Origin: WHTB01 sp050699035
Lineage (GTDB): Bacteria > Actinomycetota > Actinomycetes > Propionibacteriales > Nocardioidaceae
Assembly: GCA_050699035.1 (NCBI GenBank)
Contig: JBOHDE010000124.1
Span: forward strand, 1 to 11,331
DNA length: 11,331 nucleotides
Reading direction: 5' to 3'
Under the pieces are notes generated by a model that was given only the letters and a program-made list of their open reading frames with translations, was not told the DNA's origin and made no database searches. This document shows, piece by piece, positions 1 to 7,014 of this stretch (positions are counted from its first letter, which is position 1; every line of letters starts with the position of its first letter). Position numbers and translations under genes: made by a program.

Positions 1-9
1 GTTCCATAC

Positions 10-40
10 CTATTGGAACGGGGCGCCCCCGTACCAATAG
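10..40. terminator. GC-rich stem-loop at window edge, possible terminator
   Basis: Positions 10-16 (CTATTGG) pair with 34-40 (CCAATAG). After one A-A mismatch (17/33), 18-23 pair with 27-32, leaving a three-base CGC loop at 24-26. The arms are unusually AT-containing at the base for this genome. It lies beyond the 3' end of the leftward rpmB and may end transcription of a gene outside the window, or of rpmB as a second terminator. There is no clear T tract, so the terminator role is inferred from the structure and position only. Confidence 0.45.
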
Positions 41-74
41 AACGGTGGGTGGTGGGCGGTCCTGGGAACGAGTA

Positions 75-106
75 CGGGCCCCGACACCTGGGGGTGTGGG
101 GGCCCG
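75..106 (-). terminator. Stem-loop terminator downstream of rpmB
   Basis: Positions 75-88 pair with 93-106 over 14 bp with a single mismatch (G83 opposite G98) and a TGGG loop at 89-92. The stem starts about 25 bases past the rpmB stop codon at 131 on the minus strand. It lacks a long U tract, which is usual for terminators in high-GC actinobacteria. The structure is directly visible and the function is inferred from position. Confidence 0.65.
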
Positions 107-130
107 GTCAGTCAGGGCTGGGGGCGCCGG

Positions 131-316
131 TCAGCGGGTGACCTTGCCGGCCTTCAGGCAGGACGTGCAGACGTTGAGCCGCTTCGGCGTCTTGCCGACG
201 ACGACCCGCACCCGCTGGATGTTGGGGTTGAACCGCCGGCGGGTACGCCGGTGCGAGTGGGACACGTTGTTGCCGAACGTCGGCCCCTTGCCGCAGATTG
301 CACAGACGGCAGCCAC
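131..316 (-). CDS. rpmB: 50S ribosomal protein L28 (zinc-binding form)
   Basis: This 61-residue protein is a structural component of the large ribosomal subunit. The N-terminus MAAVCAICGKGPTFGNNVSH and the arginine-rich middle (RRTRRRFNPNIQ) are typical of L28. Two CxxC pairs, C5/C8 and C50/C53, form the zinc ribbon of the four-cysteine variant; the zinc-free paralogue used under zinc starvation lacks them. The start is GTG at 316-314, preceded by GAGGAG (complement of 322-327) at 5-7 base spacing. The gene is divergent from the DAK2 gene, and a strong stem-loop follows its stop. The length matches the family. Confidence 0.96.
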   Translation of the reverse strand: MAAVCAICGKGPTFGNNVSHSHRRTRRRFNPNIQRVRVVVGKTPKRLNVCTSCLKAGKVTR

Positions 317-387
317 CGGTGCTCCTCAAGGTCGTGGATGATGTGTCGAGTCGCCGACCCACCACGGGGCGCGGGCAACCGCACAAG

Positions 388-416
388 AGTATCCGATCGC
401 CGACGGGGCGCGCCAA
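388..416 (-). promoter_or_regulatory. Candidate promoter of rpmB
   Basis: Read on the minus strand there is TTGGCG (411-416) and GATACT (388-393) separated by 17 bases. Each matches the general sigma-70 consensus at four of six positions. This would give a leader of about 65 nt before the GTG. It sits in the 168-base divergent gap (317-484) between rpmB and the DAK2 gene. On the plus strand the same gap has a weaker TACGCT (443-448) with no convincing -35, which could serve the DAK2 operon. These calls rest on sequence inspection only. Confidence 0.4.
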
Positions 417-484
417 TCGAGGGCCCGGCCGCGCCCCGCGGATACGCTGTCCCGCTGAGAGTACCGACGACCGGACGGAGTGGA

Positions 485-2101
485 GTGAGCGGCGGCGCCC
501 CGGCAACGGCCGACCTCGCCCTGGTGCGCACCTGGTGCGACCAGGCACTGCAGGGTCTCGGTGCTGCCCGCGAGGAGATCGACGCGCTCAACGTCTACCC
601 GGTCCCGGACGGCGACACCGGCACCAACCTCTACCTCACCTTCGAGGCCGCGCGGGCGGCGCTGTACGACGCCGACGGCGACGTCACGACGGTGCTGCAC
701 GCCTTCGGCCGCGGCGCATTGCTCGGAGCTCGCGGCAACTCCGGCGTGATCTTGTCCCAGCTGATCCGGGCCGGGGCGGAGGTGCTGGCCACGCTCGCAC
801 CCGGCACCCGCCCGGCCCAGGTGCTCGCCGACATCCTGGTTGCCGCCGCCAAGGCCGGCTACGAAGCGGTCGGCACGCCGGTCGAGGGCACCATCCTCAC
901 CGTGGCCCGCGAGGCAGGTGCCGCGGCCAGCCAGGCCTGTGCGGAGGGTCGCCCGATCGGTGACACCATCAGCGCCGCCGCCGAGGCCGCCCGAGCCATC
1001 CTGCTGCGCACCCCCGAGATGCTCCCGGTCCTCGCCGCCGCCGGTGTGGTCGACGCGGGTGGGCGCGGCCTGTGCGTGATCCTCGACGCGGCCGAAACCG
1101 TCCTCACCGGGGTGCATCGGGTCAGCGCCGCACCGCCCCCGCACGTACCGGTCCCGGCCTCGCCCGGCGACGACCTCAGTGCCGACGGGCCGTCGTCGGA
1201 GGTGATGTTCCTGCTCGACGCCCATGACGACCAGATCCCGCGGCTGCGCTCGACCCTCGCCGGTCTCGGCGACTCGCTCGTCGTGGTCGGCGGCGACGGC
1301 CTGTGGAACGTACACGTCCACGTCGACGACGTCGGAGCCGCGATCGAGGCGGGCATCGAGGCCGGCCGCCCCTACCGGATCCGGGTCACGCACTTCGCCG
1401 ACCAGCTCGCGCGCCGGCCGGCGGGGTCCGGCCGTACGGAGGGGCGGGGTGTGGTGACGGTCGCGGCCGGACCCGGGCTGCGCGCGCTGTTCGAGGAGTC
1501 CGGCGCCCAGGTCGTCGCGGGCGGCCCCGGCCGGCAGTGCTCGACCGGGGAGATCCTGGCCGCCATCAAGGCGACCGGGGCCGACGAGGTGATCGTGCTG
1601 CCCAACGACGCGGACGGTGTCGCGGTGGCCGAGGCGGCGGCGCAGGCCGCGCGCGCCGACGGCGTCCGGGTCTCGGTCATCCCTACCCGGGTCCAGGTGC
1701 AGGGGCTCGCCGCCCTGGCGGTCCACGAGCCCGGCCGCAGCTTCGACGACGACGTGGTCGCGATGACGACGGCCGCCGGGCACACCCGGCACGGCGCCGT
1801 CACGGTGGCGGTCCGGGACGCGATCACCATGGCCGGGCCGTGCTCGGTCGGCGACGCGCTCGGAGTGGTCGAGGGCGACTTCGCCGTCGTGGGTGACGAC
1901 CTGGCCGACGTCGCCCGCACCGTGCTCGGCCGGCTGCTCGGCGGCGGCGGCGAGATGGTCACCCTGGTCCGCGGCGCCGAGGGAGACGCCGCGCTGGTCG
2001 ACAGCATCGTGCGCCACGTACGCGACACCCGGCCCGATGTCGACACGGTCGTGTACGACGGGGGGCAGGAGCGCTACCCCCTGCTGATCGCGGTGGAGTG
2101 A
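485..2101 (+). CDS. DAK2 domain protein, FakA/YloV-like fatty acid kinase subunit
   Basis: This 538-residue protein resembles FakA, the ATP-binding subunit that phosphorylates fatty acids carried by a FakB (DegV-type) partner. The N-terminal DhaL-like domain has NVYPVPDGDTGTN (36-48), where D42 and D44 would bind Mg-ATP, and GARGNSGVILSQ (81-92). The central domain has WNVHVHVDD with H277 and H279. The C-terminal domain ends in YDGGQERYPLLIAVE, typical of the family. GTG at 485 was chosen because the family normally begins shortly before the RxWCxxAL...REEIDALN segment and a GGAG lies just upstream. The frame stays open back to 251, but that extension runs through the divergent promoter region and into rpmB. 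The gene touches recG, a common actinobacterial pair. No FakB is in the window, so the substrate is inferred from the family. Confidence 0.88.
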   Translation: MSGGAPATADLALVRTWCDQALQGLGAAREEIDALNVYPVPDGDTGTNLYLTFEAARAALYDADGDVTTVLHAFGRGALLGARGNSGVILSQLIRAGAEVLATLAPGTRPAQVLADILVAAAKAGYEAVGTPVEGTILTVAREAGAAASQACAEGRPIGDTISAAAEAARAILLRTPEMLPVLAAAGVVDAGGRGLCVILDAAETVLTGVHRVSAAPPPHVPVPASPGDDLSADGPSSEVMFLLDAHDDQIPRLRSTLAGLGDSLVVVGGDGLWNVHVHVDDVGAAIEAGIEAGRPYRIRVTHFADQLARRPAGSGRTEGRGVVTVAAGPGLRALFEESGAQVVAGGPGRQCSTGEILAAIKATGADEVIVLPNDADGVAVAEAAAQAARADGVRVSVIPTRVQVQGLAALAVHEPGRSFDDDVVAMTTAAGHTRHGAVTVAVRDAITMAGPCSVGDALGVVEGDFAVVGDDLADVARTVLGRLLGGGGEMVTLVRGAEGDAALVDSIVRHVRDTRPDVDTVVYDGGQERYPLLIAVE

Positions 2102-2103
2102 CG

Positions 2104-4266
2104 GTGACCGAGCAGAGCTTCCTCGACGAGCGGCTGAGCCGGATCGCCGGTGCGCACGCCAAGAAGCTCGCCGACGGCTTCGCGATGGCGACGGTCGGCG
2201 ACCTGCTGAGGCACTACCCCCGGCGCTACGTCAGCCGGGGCGCGGCCGGCGACCTCGGCACGCTGGTGGCCGACGAGCTGGCGACCGTCGTCGGCACGGT
2301 CGGGACCTCCGTCGTCCGGAAGGGCCGAGACCGTCGCAGCATCCGGCTCGAGGTGACGCTGGTGCCGTCCGGCGGGCAGTCGCTGCGGGTCACCTTCTTC
2401 GGCATCAAGATGGTGAAGGTCTGGGAGCATCGGCTGCTGCCCGGCGTACGCGCGATGTTCAGCGGCAAGGTCACCGACTTCCGGGGCCAGCTCCAGCTCA
2501 CCCATCCCGACTGTGACGTGCTCCCGGAGGATGTCGAGTCGTCGCAGCGGATGCGACCGCTGATCCCGATCTACTCGATCACCAGCAAGGTCACCTCCTG
2601 GCAGATCGGCCAGGCGATCGCGAACGCGCTCGACATCATCGGCACCGTCCCCGACCCGGTGCCCGAGCAGGTGCGCAAGGACCACCGGCTGCTCGGGCTC
2701 GCGGAGGCCTTCGAGAAGATCCATCGGCCGGAGACCGTCGACGACTACCGGAGCGCCCAGCGGCGGCTGCGGTTCGACGAGGCGTTCGTCCTCCAGACCG
2801 TGCTCGCGCAGCGGCGGGCCGCGCTGGCCGCGTTGCCCGCGGTGGCGAGACCGGGTCGCGCGGACGGACTGCGGCAGCGGTTCGACGAGCGCCTCCCGTA
2901 CGACCTGACCGCCGCCCAGCGGGATGTGGGCAAGCAGATCGACGCCGAGCTGGGCGGTCGGCATCCGATGCACCGCCTGCTCCAGGGCGAGGTCGGTTCC
3001 GGCAAGACCTTGGTGGCGCTGCGCGCGATGCTCCAGGTCGTCGACTCCGGCGGGCAGGCGGCACTGCTGGCCCCGACCGAGGTCCTTGCGCAGCAGCACC
3101 ACCGCTCGATCGGCGCGATGCTCGGCGACCTCGCGCAGGGCGGCATGCTCGGCGGGGCCGACGACGCCACCCGGGTGGCGCTGCTCACCGGCTCGCTCGG
3201 CGCCGCGGCCCGTCGTGAGGGCCTGCTCGACGCGGCGTCGGGAGCCGCCGGGATCGTTGTCGGCACGCATGCGCTGCTCGAGGAGCGGGTGCAGTTCGCC
3301 GACCTCGGCCTGGTCGTCGTCGACGAGCAGCACCGCTTCGGCGTCGAGCAGCGCGCGGCCCTCACCGAGAAGGCCGGCGAGACGCCGCCGCACGTCCTGG
3401 TGATGACGGCGACCCCGATCCCTCGCACGGTCGCGATGACGGTGTTCGGTGACCTCGACGTGTCCCTGATGCGCGAGCTCCCGCCCGGGCGGTCGCCGAT
3501 CCAGACCACAGTGGTGCCCGTCGCCGACCGGCCCGATTGGCTCGACCGGGCCTGGCAACGGGTACGCGAGGAGGTCGGCAAGGGCCATCAGGTGTACGTC
3601 GTCTGCTCCCGGATCGGCGACGACGGTCCCGACGACGCGCCGGCCGACGAGACGCCGAGGGCCGCGGTCGTCGACGTGCTCGAGCAGCTGCGCGACGGGC
3701 CGTTGCACGGCCTGCGGGTCGAGATGCTGCACGGCCGGATGGCACCGGACGACAAGGACGGCGTGATGCGGGCGTTCGCCGGCGGCGACGTCGACGTCGT
3801 GGTCGCGACCACCGTGATCGAGGTCGGCGTCGACGTGCCCAATGCGTCGACGATGGTGATCCTGGACGCCGACCGCTTCGGCGTCTCCCAGCTGCACCAG
3901 CTGCGCGGCCGGGTCGGCCGTGGTTCGGTCGCCGGCCTGTGCCTGCTGGTGAGCGGTGCGGCACCCGGGTCACCCCAGCGCGAGCGCCTGGACGCGGTGG
4001 CGGCGACCTCCGACGGGTTCGCGCTGGCGCAGATCGACCTCGAGGCCCGCCGTGAGGGTGACGTACTCGGTGCCGCGCAGTCGGGGCGCCGCTCGAGTCT
4101 CCGGCTGCTGTCGGTCCTGCGACACGAGCAGATCATCGCCGAGGCGCGCGAGATCGCCACCGGCGTGGTCGCCGCCGACCCGTCCCTGGCGGCCCATCCC
4201 GCGCTGGCGCGCGAGGTGGCGGCCCTGGTCGAATCCGAGCAGGCCGACTACCTGGAGAAGACGTGA
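2104..4266 (+). CDS. recG: ATP-dependent DNA helicase RecG
   Basis: This 720-residue superfamily 2 helicase remodels stalled replication forks and branch-migrates recombination intermediates. The N-terminal wedge/OB region includes the RTVGDLL-type segment (ATVGDLLRHYPRRY). Helicase motifs follow: Walker A GEVGSGKT (295-302), the RecG-diagnostic DEQH box (407-410, within DEQHRFGVEQR), TATPIPRT (435-442), then the C-terminal helicase lobe with VIEVGVDVPNA and QLHQLRGRVGRG around 570-610. GTG at 2104 is preferred because GGAG (2095-2098) lies 5 bases upstream. GTG at 2098, overlapping the previous stop as GTGA, is the alternative and would add two residues. The length fits the family and all key motifs are intact. 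It is translationally coupled to rsmD. Confidence 0.96.
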   Translation: MTEQSFLDERLSRIAGAHAKKLADGFAMATVGDLLRHYPRRYVSRGAAGDLGTLVADELATVVGTVGTSVVRKGRDRRSIRLEVTLVPSGGQSLRVTFFGIKMVKVWEHRLLPGVRAMFSGKVTDFRGQLQLTHPDCDVLPEDVESSQRMRPLIPIYSITSKVTSWQIGQAIANALDIIGTVPDPVPEQVRKDHRLLGLAEAFEKIHRPETVDDYRSAQRRLRFDEAFVLQTVLAQRRAALAALPAVARPGRADGLRQRFDERLPYDLTAAQRDVGKQIDAELGGRHPMHRLLQGEVGSGKTLVALRAMLQVVDSGGQAALLAPTEVLAQQHHRSIGAMLGDLAQGGMLGGADDATRVALLTGSLGAAARREGLLDAASGAAGIVVGTHALLEERVQFADLGLVVVDEQHRFGVEQRAALTEKAGETPPHVLVMTATPIPRTVAMTVFGDLDVSLMRELPPGRSPIQTTVVPVADRPDWLDRAWQRVREEVGKGHQVYVVCSRIGDDGPDDAPADETPRAAVVDVLEQLRDGPLHGLRVEMLHGRMAPDDKDGVMRAFAGGDVDVVVATTVIEVGVDVPNASTMVILDADRFGVSQLHQLRGRVGRGSVAGLCLLVSGAAPGSPQRERLDAVAATSDGFALAQIDLEARREGDVLGAAQSGRRSSLRLLSVLRHEQIIAEAREIATGVVAADPSLAAHPALAREVAALVESEQADYLEKT

Positions 4267-4829
4267 CCCGGATCATCGCCGGGACCGCCGGGGGCCGACG
4301 GCTGGCCACGCCGCCCGGCGACGGCACCCGGCCGACCTCCGACCGGGTGCGGGAGGCGGTCTTCGCGACGGTGGAGTCCACGCTCGGGTCGCTGGCCGGC
4401 TCGGCCTTCCTCGACCTGTACGCCGGGTCGGGAGCCGTCGGTCTCGAGGCGATGTCGCGCGGCGCCGCGCGGGCGCTGCTGGTCGAGCACGACCGCCGCG
4501 TCCTGAAGGTGGCCCGGGACAACGTCGCCACGCTTGGGTTCGGCCAGGTCACGGTGTCCGGCGGGCGGGTCGAGCGGGTCGTCCGGTCGGCACCGCCTGG
4601 CGGCGCAGGGTTCGACGCGGTGTTCCTCGACCCGCCGTACCCCCTGGACAACGACGCCGTCGTCGCGGTGCTGTCCGATCTGAGCGACCACGGCTGGCTC
4701 AACGCCGACGCGCTGGTGGTGGTCGAGCGCTCGTCGCGCACCCCCGACCTGGCCTGGCCGCCCGGCTACGTCCCGCTGCGTGCACGTCGCTACGGCGAGA
4801 CCCGCGTTTGGTACGGTCGCGCTAGCTAG
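4263..4829 (+). CDS. rsmD: 16S rRNA (guanine966-N2)-methyltransferase RsmD
   Basis: This 188-residue SAM-dependent enzyme methylates G966 of 16S rRNA during 30S assembly. The N-terminus MTRIIAGTAGGRRLATPPG and TRPTSDRVREAVF are the RsmD signature for rRNA recognition. The SAM-binding motif I is FLDLYAGSGAVGLEA (49-63), and the catalytic DPPY is at 123-126. The GTG start overlaps the recG TGA by 4 bases, implying translational coupling. It ends in TAG at 4827-4829. In actinobacteria rsmD is usually followed by coaD, as here. Confidence 0.94.
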   Translation: MTRIIAGTAGGRRLATPPGDGTRPTSDRVREAVFATVESTLGSLAGSAFLDLYAGSGAVGLEAMSRGAARALLVEHDRRVLKVARDNVATLGFGQVTVSGGRVERVVRSAPPGGAGFDAVFLDPPYPLDNDAVVAVLSDLSDHGWLNADALVVVERSSRTPDLAWPPGYVPLRARRYGETRVWYGRAS

Positions 4830-4841
4830 CCTCACTACCGC

Positions 4842-4911
4842 GTGTCACGACGGAGTGTCACGACCGCCGGCCTTCCCTGGCCGCCACTACGTGGGCGCCT
4901 CCCGGGCGCCC
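4842..4911 (+). promoter_or_regulatory. Structured leader between rsmD and coaD
   Basis: The 101-base gap before coaD contains a direct repeat of GTGTCACGAC (4842-4851 and 4855-4864, 13-base period). Two stem-loops follow: CGGCC/GGCCG (4868-4872 with 4879-4883, loop TTCCCT) and a 7-bp GGGCGCC/GGCGCCC stem (4893-4899 with 4905-4911, loop TCCCG). The second ends six bases before the coaD ribosome binding site GAGGAG (4918-4923). This could be a terminator for the upstream operon, an operator, or an attenuation leader for coaD. The sequence does not decide between these. Confidence 0.4.
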
Positions 4912-4930
4912 TCCCGCGAGGAGCCCGACC

Positions 4931-5419
4931 GTGCGCCGTGCAGTCTGCCCGGGGTCGTTCGACCCGGTGACCAACGGTCACCTCGACATCGTCTCCCGAG
5001 CGGCCTCGCTGTTCGACGAGGTCACCGTGGCCGTGCTGGTCAACAACAACAAGCAGGGGCTGTTCGACGTCGAGGAACGGATGGAGATGCTGCGCGAGAC
5101 GACGAAGCAGTTCCCCAACCTCGTGGTCGACTCATTCCACGGCCTCCTGGTGGATTTCTGCCGCGAACGGGGCATCGTCGCGATCGTGAAAGGCCTGCGC
5201 GCGGTCAGCGACTTCGACTACGAGCTGCAGATGGCGCAGATGAACAGCAGTCTTGCGGACGTCGAGACGGTGTTTGTCCCGACAAGTCCGGAGTATTCTT
5301 TTTTGGCGTCGAGCCTCGTCAAGGAGGTTGCGGCGTTCGGTGGTGACGTCTCCGGGCTCGTTCCGGAGCACGTACTTCCGCTGCTGACAGCCCGTCTGGC
5401 GGCGCGGAAGCGCGGCTGA
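4931..5419 (+). CDS. coaD: Phosphopantetheine adenylyltransferase (CoA biosynthesis)
   Basis: This 162-residue enzyme transfers AMP from ATP to 4'-phosphopantetheine, giving dephospho-CoA, the penultimate step of CoA synthesis. The nucleotidyltransferase motif TNGH (14-17) sits in VCPGSFDPVTNGHLDI. The substrate-binding VKGLRAVSDFDYE and the C-terminal YSFLASSLVKEVAAFGG are both present, and the length is typical. The start is GTG, preceded by GAGGAG at 4918-4923 with 7-base spacing, the clearest ribosome binding site in this operon. It is separated from rsmD by 101 bases with repeats and hairpins, so it may have its own control. Confidence 0.96.
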   Translation: MRRAVCPGSFDPVTNGHLDIVSRAASLFDEVTVAVLVNNNKQGLFDVEERMEMLRETTKQFPNLVVDSFHGLLVDFCRERGIVAIVKGLRAVSDFDYELQMAQMNSSLADVETVFVPTSPEYSFLASSLVKEVAAFGGDVSGLVPEHVLPLLTARLAARKRG

Positions 5420-5428
5420 TGTCACCCG

Positions 5429-5452
5429 CCGGCCGAGGGGGAGCCTCGCCGG
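5429..5452 (+). terminator. Stem-loop between coaD and the SepIVA-like gene
   Basis: CCGGC-C-GAGG (5429-5438) pairs with CCTCGCCGG (5444-5452), 9 bp with one bulged C and a GGGAG loop. It starts 10 bases after the coaD stop. No T tract follows, so it could be a weak terminator, a 3' stabilising hairpin or a processing site within a longer transcript. Confidence 0.4.
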
Positions 5453-5473
5453 AGTGCGACTGAGAGGCAAGTA

Positions 5474-5974
5474 GTGGACGTGCACGAACAGCTGGCCGAG
5501 ATCCGGTTCATGGTGGAGGACGCGCGGTCGATGCCGATGTCGGCGTCGGCCGTCGTCAACCGGGCCGATCTGCTCGCGCAGATCGACCGGCTCGCCGCGG
5601 ACCTGCCGAAGGCGTTCGCCGAGGCAGACCTGGTGACGTCGGACCGCGACGGCGTCATCGCCCAGGCCACCGGCAAGGCCGACCAGATCGTCGCCGACGC
5701 GTACCTCGAGCGCGAGCGCCTGGTGTCCGAGACCGAGGTCTACCGCGTCGCCAGGGCTGAGGCGGAGCGGTTGCGCGGTGGTGCGCAGGCCGAGAGTGAG
5801 GCGCTCCGCCGCGAGACCGACGAGTACGTCGACGACAAGCTCGCCAACTTCGAGATCAGCCTGACCAAGACGCTCGAGGCGGTGAGCCGCGGCCGTGGCC
5901 GGCTGCAGGGGCGCAGCGAGCTCGACGCGCTGCGTGACGCCGACGACTTCACCCTGCCCGGCGACGGCACCTGA
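5474..5974 (+). CDS. SepIVA/DivIVA-like coiled-coil septation protein
   Basis: This 166-residue cytoplasmic protein has no enzyme motif. The N-terminal part (about 5-45, with MVEDARSMPMSASAVVNR) resembles the start of mycobacterial SepIVA, recalled from memory as VEEARGVPMTAGCVVPR. It is followed by a long alanine-, glutamate- and arginine-rich heptad stretch (about 48-140) predicted to be coiled coil. SepIVA is a DivIVA-related septum factor, and in mycobacteria its gene lies just before DUF177, rnc and fpg. The same neighbours occur here apart from the inserted hydrolase, which supports the assignment. GTG at 5474 is preceded by GAGAGG (5462-5467) at 6-base spacing. Similar genes are often annotated ATPase or ATP synthase subunit B-like because of the coiled coil; I see no basis for that here. 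Confidence 0.75.
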   Translation: MDVHEQLAEIRFMVEDARSMPMSASAVVNRADLLAQIDRLAADLPKAFAEADLVTSDRDGVIAQATGKADQIVADAYLERERLVSETEVYRVARAEAERLRGGAQAESEALRRETDEYVDDKLANFEISLTKTLEAVSRGRGRLQGRSELDALRDADDFTLPGDGT

Positions 5975-5985
5975 CGCACGCCAGC

Positions 5986-6000
5986 GCGGTGTGGGACCGC
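5986..6000. terminator. Short hairpin between convergent genes
   Basis: GCGGT (5986-5990) and ACCGC (5996-6000) form a 5-bp stem with a GTGGG loop. It fills most of the 26-base gap between the convergent SepIVA-like gene and the hydrolase. It might act in both directions, but the stem is short and there are no flanking T tracts. Confidence 0.3.
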
Positions 6001-6846
6001 CTACGTCGGCGGGCTGACGGGCTCGCGCATGAAGGCGGCGACCAGGTCCGCCAACCGCTCGGGCTGGTCCAGCGATACGAACGTGTAGGCGTCGTCGATC
6101 TGCTCGAGGCGGGCGTTCGGGATCGCCTCCGCCAGGCGCTGGCCGTACCCGAGCGTGAAGAAGCGGTCCTCCGTCGCCCACGCGAGCAGCGTCGGCAGCT
6201 CGAACGTCCTCAGCCGCTCGGCCGCCTCGAGCGTGTAGCGCTTCGAGATCCCCTTGAGCACCTTGGCCGCATCCCGACGTACGCCGGCATCGGCGCGGAC
6301 CGGCTCGGTCCAGGCGCTGGCGAGCTCGCTCGGGATGCCGTGCTTGGCGAGCCACCCGTACGCGATCGGCAGGTCGCGGACGAAGCCGAGGCGCATCGCC
6401 TGACCGAGGACGGTCATCGAGCCTGGCACTCGGGCGAGCACCTGGAGGTACCGGAACGCCGGCGGCAGGAAGTTGTCGTACGCGTCGGCTGGCGTGAGGA
6501 CGAGCCGGGCGAGGGGTCCCGGGTGCCGGGTCGCGACGAGCTGCGCGATCGCCCCGCCGGTGTCGTTGCCGACGAGCGTCACCCCGTCGAGCCCGAGTGC
6601 GGCGATGAAGTCGGCGACGAGCGCCGCGAGGCCGGGCGGCGTCAGGTCGGCGTCCGACCGCATCGAGACGCGGTGCGAGCCGAGCGGCAGGTCGGGTACG
6701 AGGCAGCGGAAGTCTGGCTCCAGTGCCGACACGACCCGGCGCCACAACCCGCCGTCCACGAACGCGCCGTGCAGGAAGACGATCGGCTCGCCCCGGCCGC
6801 TGTCGCGGTAACGGATCGTCCCCTGCGGGACCTCGACCTCGTGCAC
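6001..6846 (-). CDS. Alpha/beta hydrolase with Asp nucleophile, atypical triad
   Basis: This 281-residue protein has an alpha/beta hydrolase fold and no signal peptide. The oxyanion-side HGAF is at 26-29. The nucleophile elbow is GNDTGG (93-98), with D95 in place of serine as in epoxide hydrolases and haloalkane dehalogenases. A candidate acid, D227, lies in WATEDRFF. At the usual catalytic histidine position (the family pattern being roughly D-x-x-H-F before an acidic-P-E) this protein has DAYTFVSLDQPE, with T255 where His is expected. The substrate and even the activity are therefore unclear. GTG at 6846 has an excellent GAGAGGAG ribosome binding site (complement of 6854-6861). It is the only leftward gene inside an otherwise rightward conserved cluster. 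Confidence 0.85.
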   Translation of the reverse strand: MHEVEVPQGTIRYRDSGRGEPIVFLHGAFVDGGLWRRVVSALEPDFRCLVPDLPLGSHRVSMRSDADLTPPGLAALVADFIAALGLDGVTLVGNDTGGAIAQLVATRHPGPLARLVLTPADAYDNFLPPAFRYLQVLARVPGSMTVLGQAMRLGFVRDLPIAYGWLAKHGIPSELASAWTEPVRADAGVRRDAAKVLKGISKRYTLEAAERLRTFELPTLLAWATEDRFFTLGYGQRLAEAIPNARLEQIDDAYTFVSLDQPERLADLVAAFMREPVSPPT

Positions 6847-6929
6847 CGTCTGGCTCCTCTCGTCGGGCCTTCAGGGAAGGCACCGCTGATTCTGCCAACA
6901 GCCGGTGCAGGACCGGTCAGGTGCCCGGT

Positions 6930-6959
6930 TTGGGAGTCATGGGGCGTAACCGTTAGGCT
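6930..6959 (+). promoter_or_regulatory. Candidate promoter of the DUF177-rpmF-rnc-mutM operon
   Basis: TTGGGA (6930-6935) and TAGGCT (6954-6959) are separated by 18 bases. TAGGCT fits the TAnnnT pattern common in actinobacterial housekeeping promoters. A start point near 6966 would leave about 49 nt before the GTG at 7015. The 168-base gap 6847-7014 lies between divergent genes and must also carry the hydrolase promoter, which I could not locate convincingly. Confidence 0.45.
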
Positions 6960-7014
6960 GTGCGCTGGTCTTCGCAAGAAGATCGCGGTTCGTTGTGCCT
7001 GACTTCGACGTACG

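Noticed and set aside
251..484. Upstream extension of the DAK2 reading frame (78 extra codons)
   Set aside because: It overlaps rpmB and the divergent promoter region, contains no family similarity, and the conserved N-terminus begins after the GTG at 485.
326..2017. Long 563-codon open frame antisense to the DAK2 gene
   Set aside because: It is a shadow frame caused by GC-rich third positions; the translation is low-complexity D/R/G/V-rich with no domain.
2074..3897. Long open frame antisense to recG (607 codons)
   Set aside because: It is opposite an intact RecG with every helicase motif; the translation is rich in H, R and D with no recognisable domain.
5132..6898. 588-codon minus-strand frame across coaD, the SepIVA-like gene and the hydrolase
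   Set aside because: It is out of frame with the hydrolase and antisense to two good genes, so it is a GC artefact.
5989..7002. Plus-strand 337-codon frame antisense to the hydrolase
   Set aside because: Arginine- and glutamate-rich shadow translation; the opposite strand has the alpha/beta hydrolase motifs and a strong ribosome binding site.
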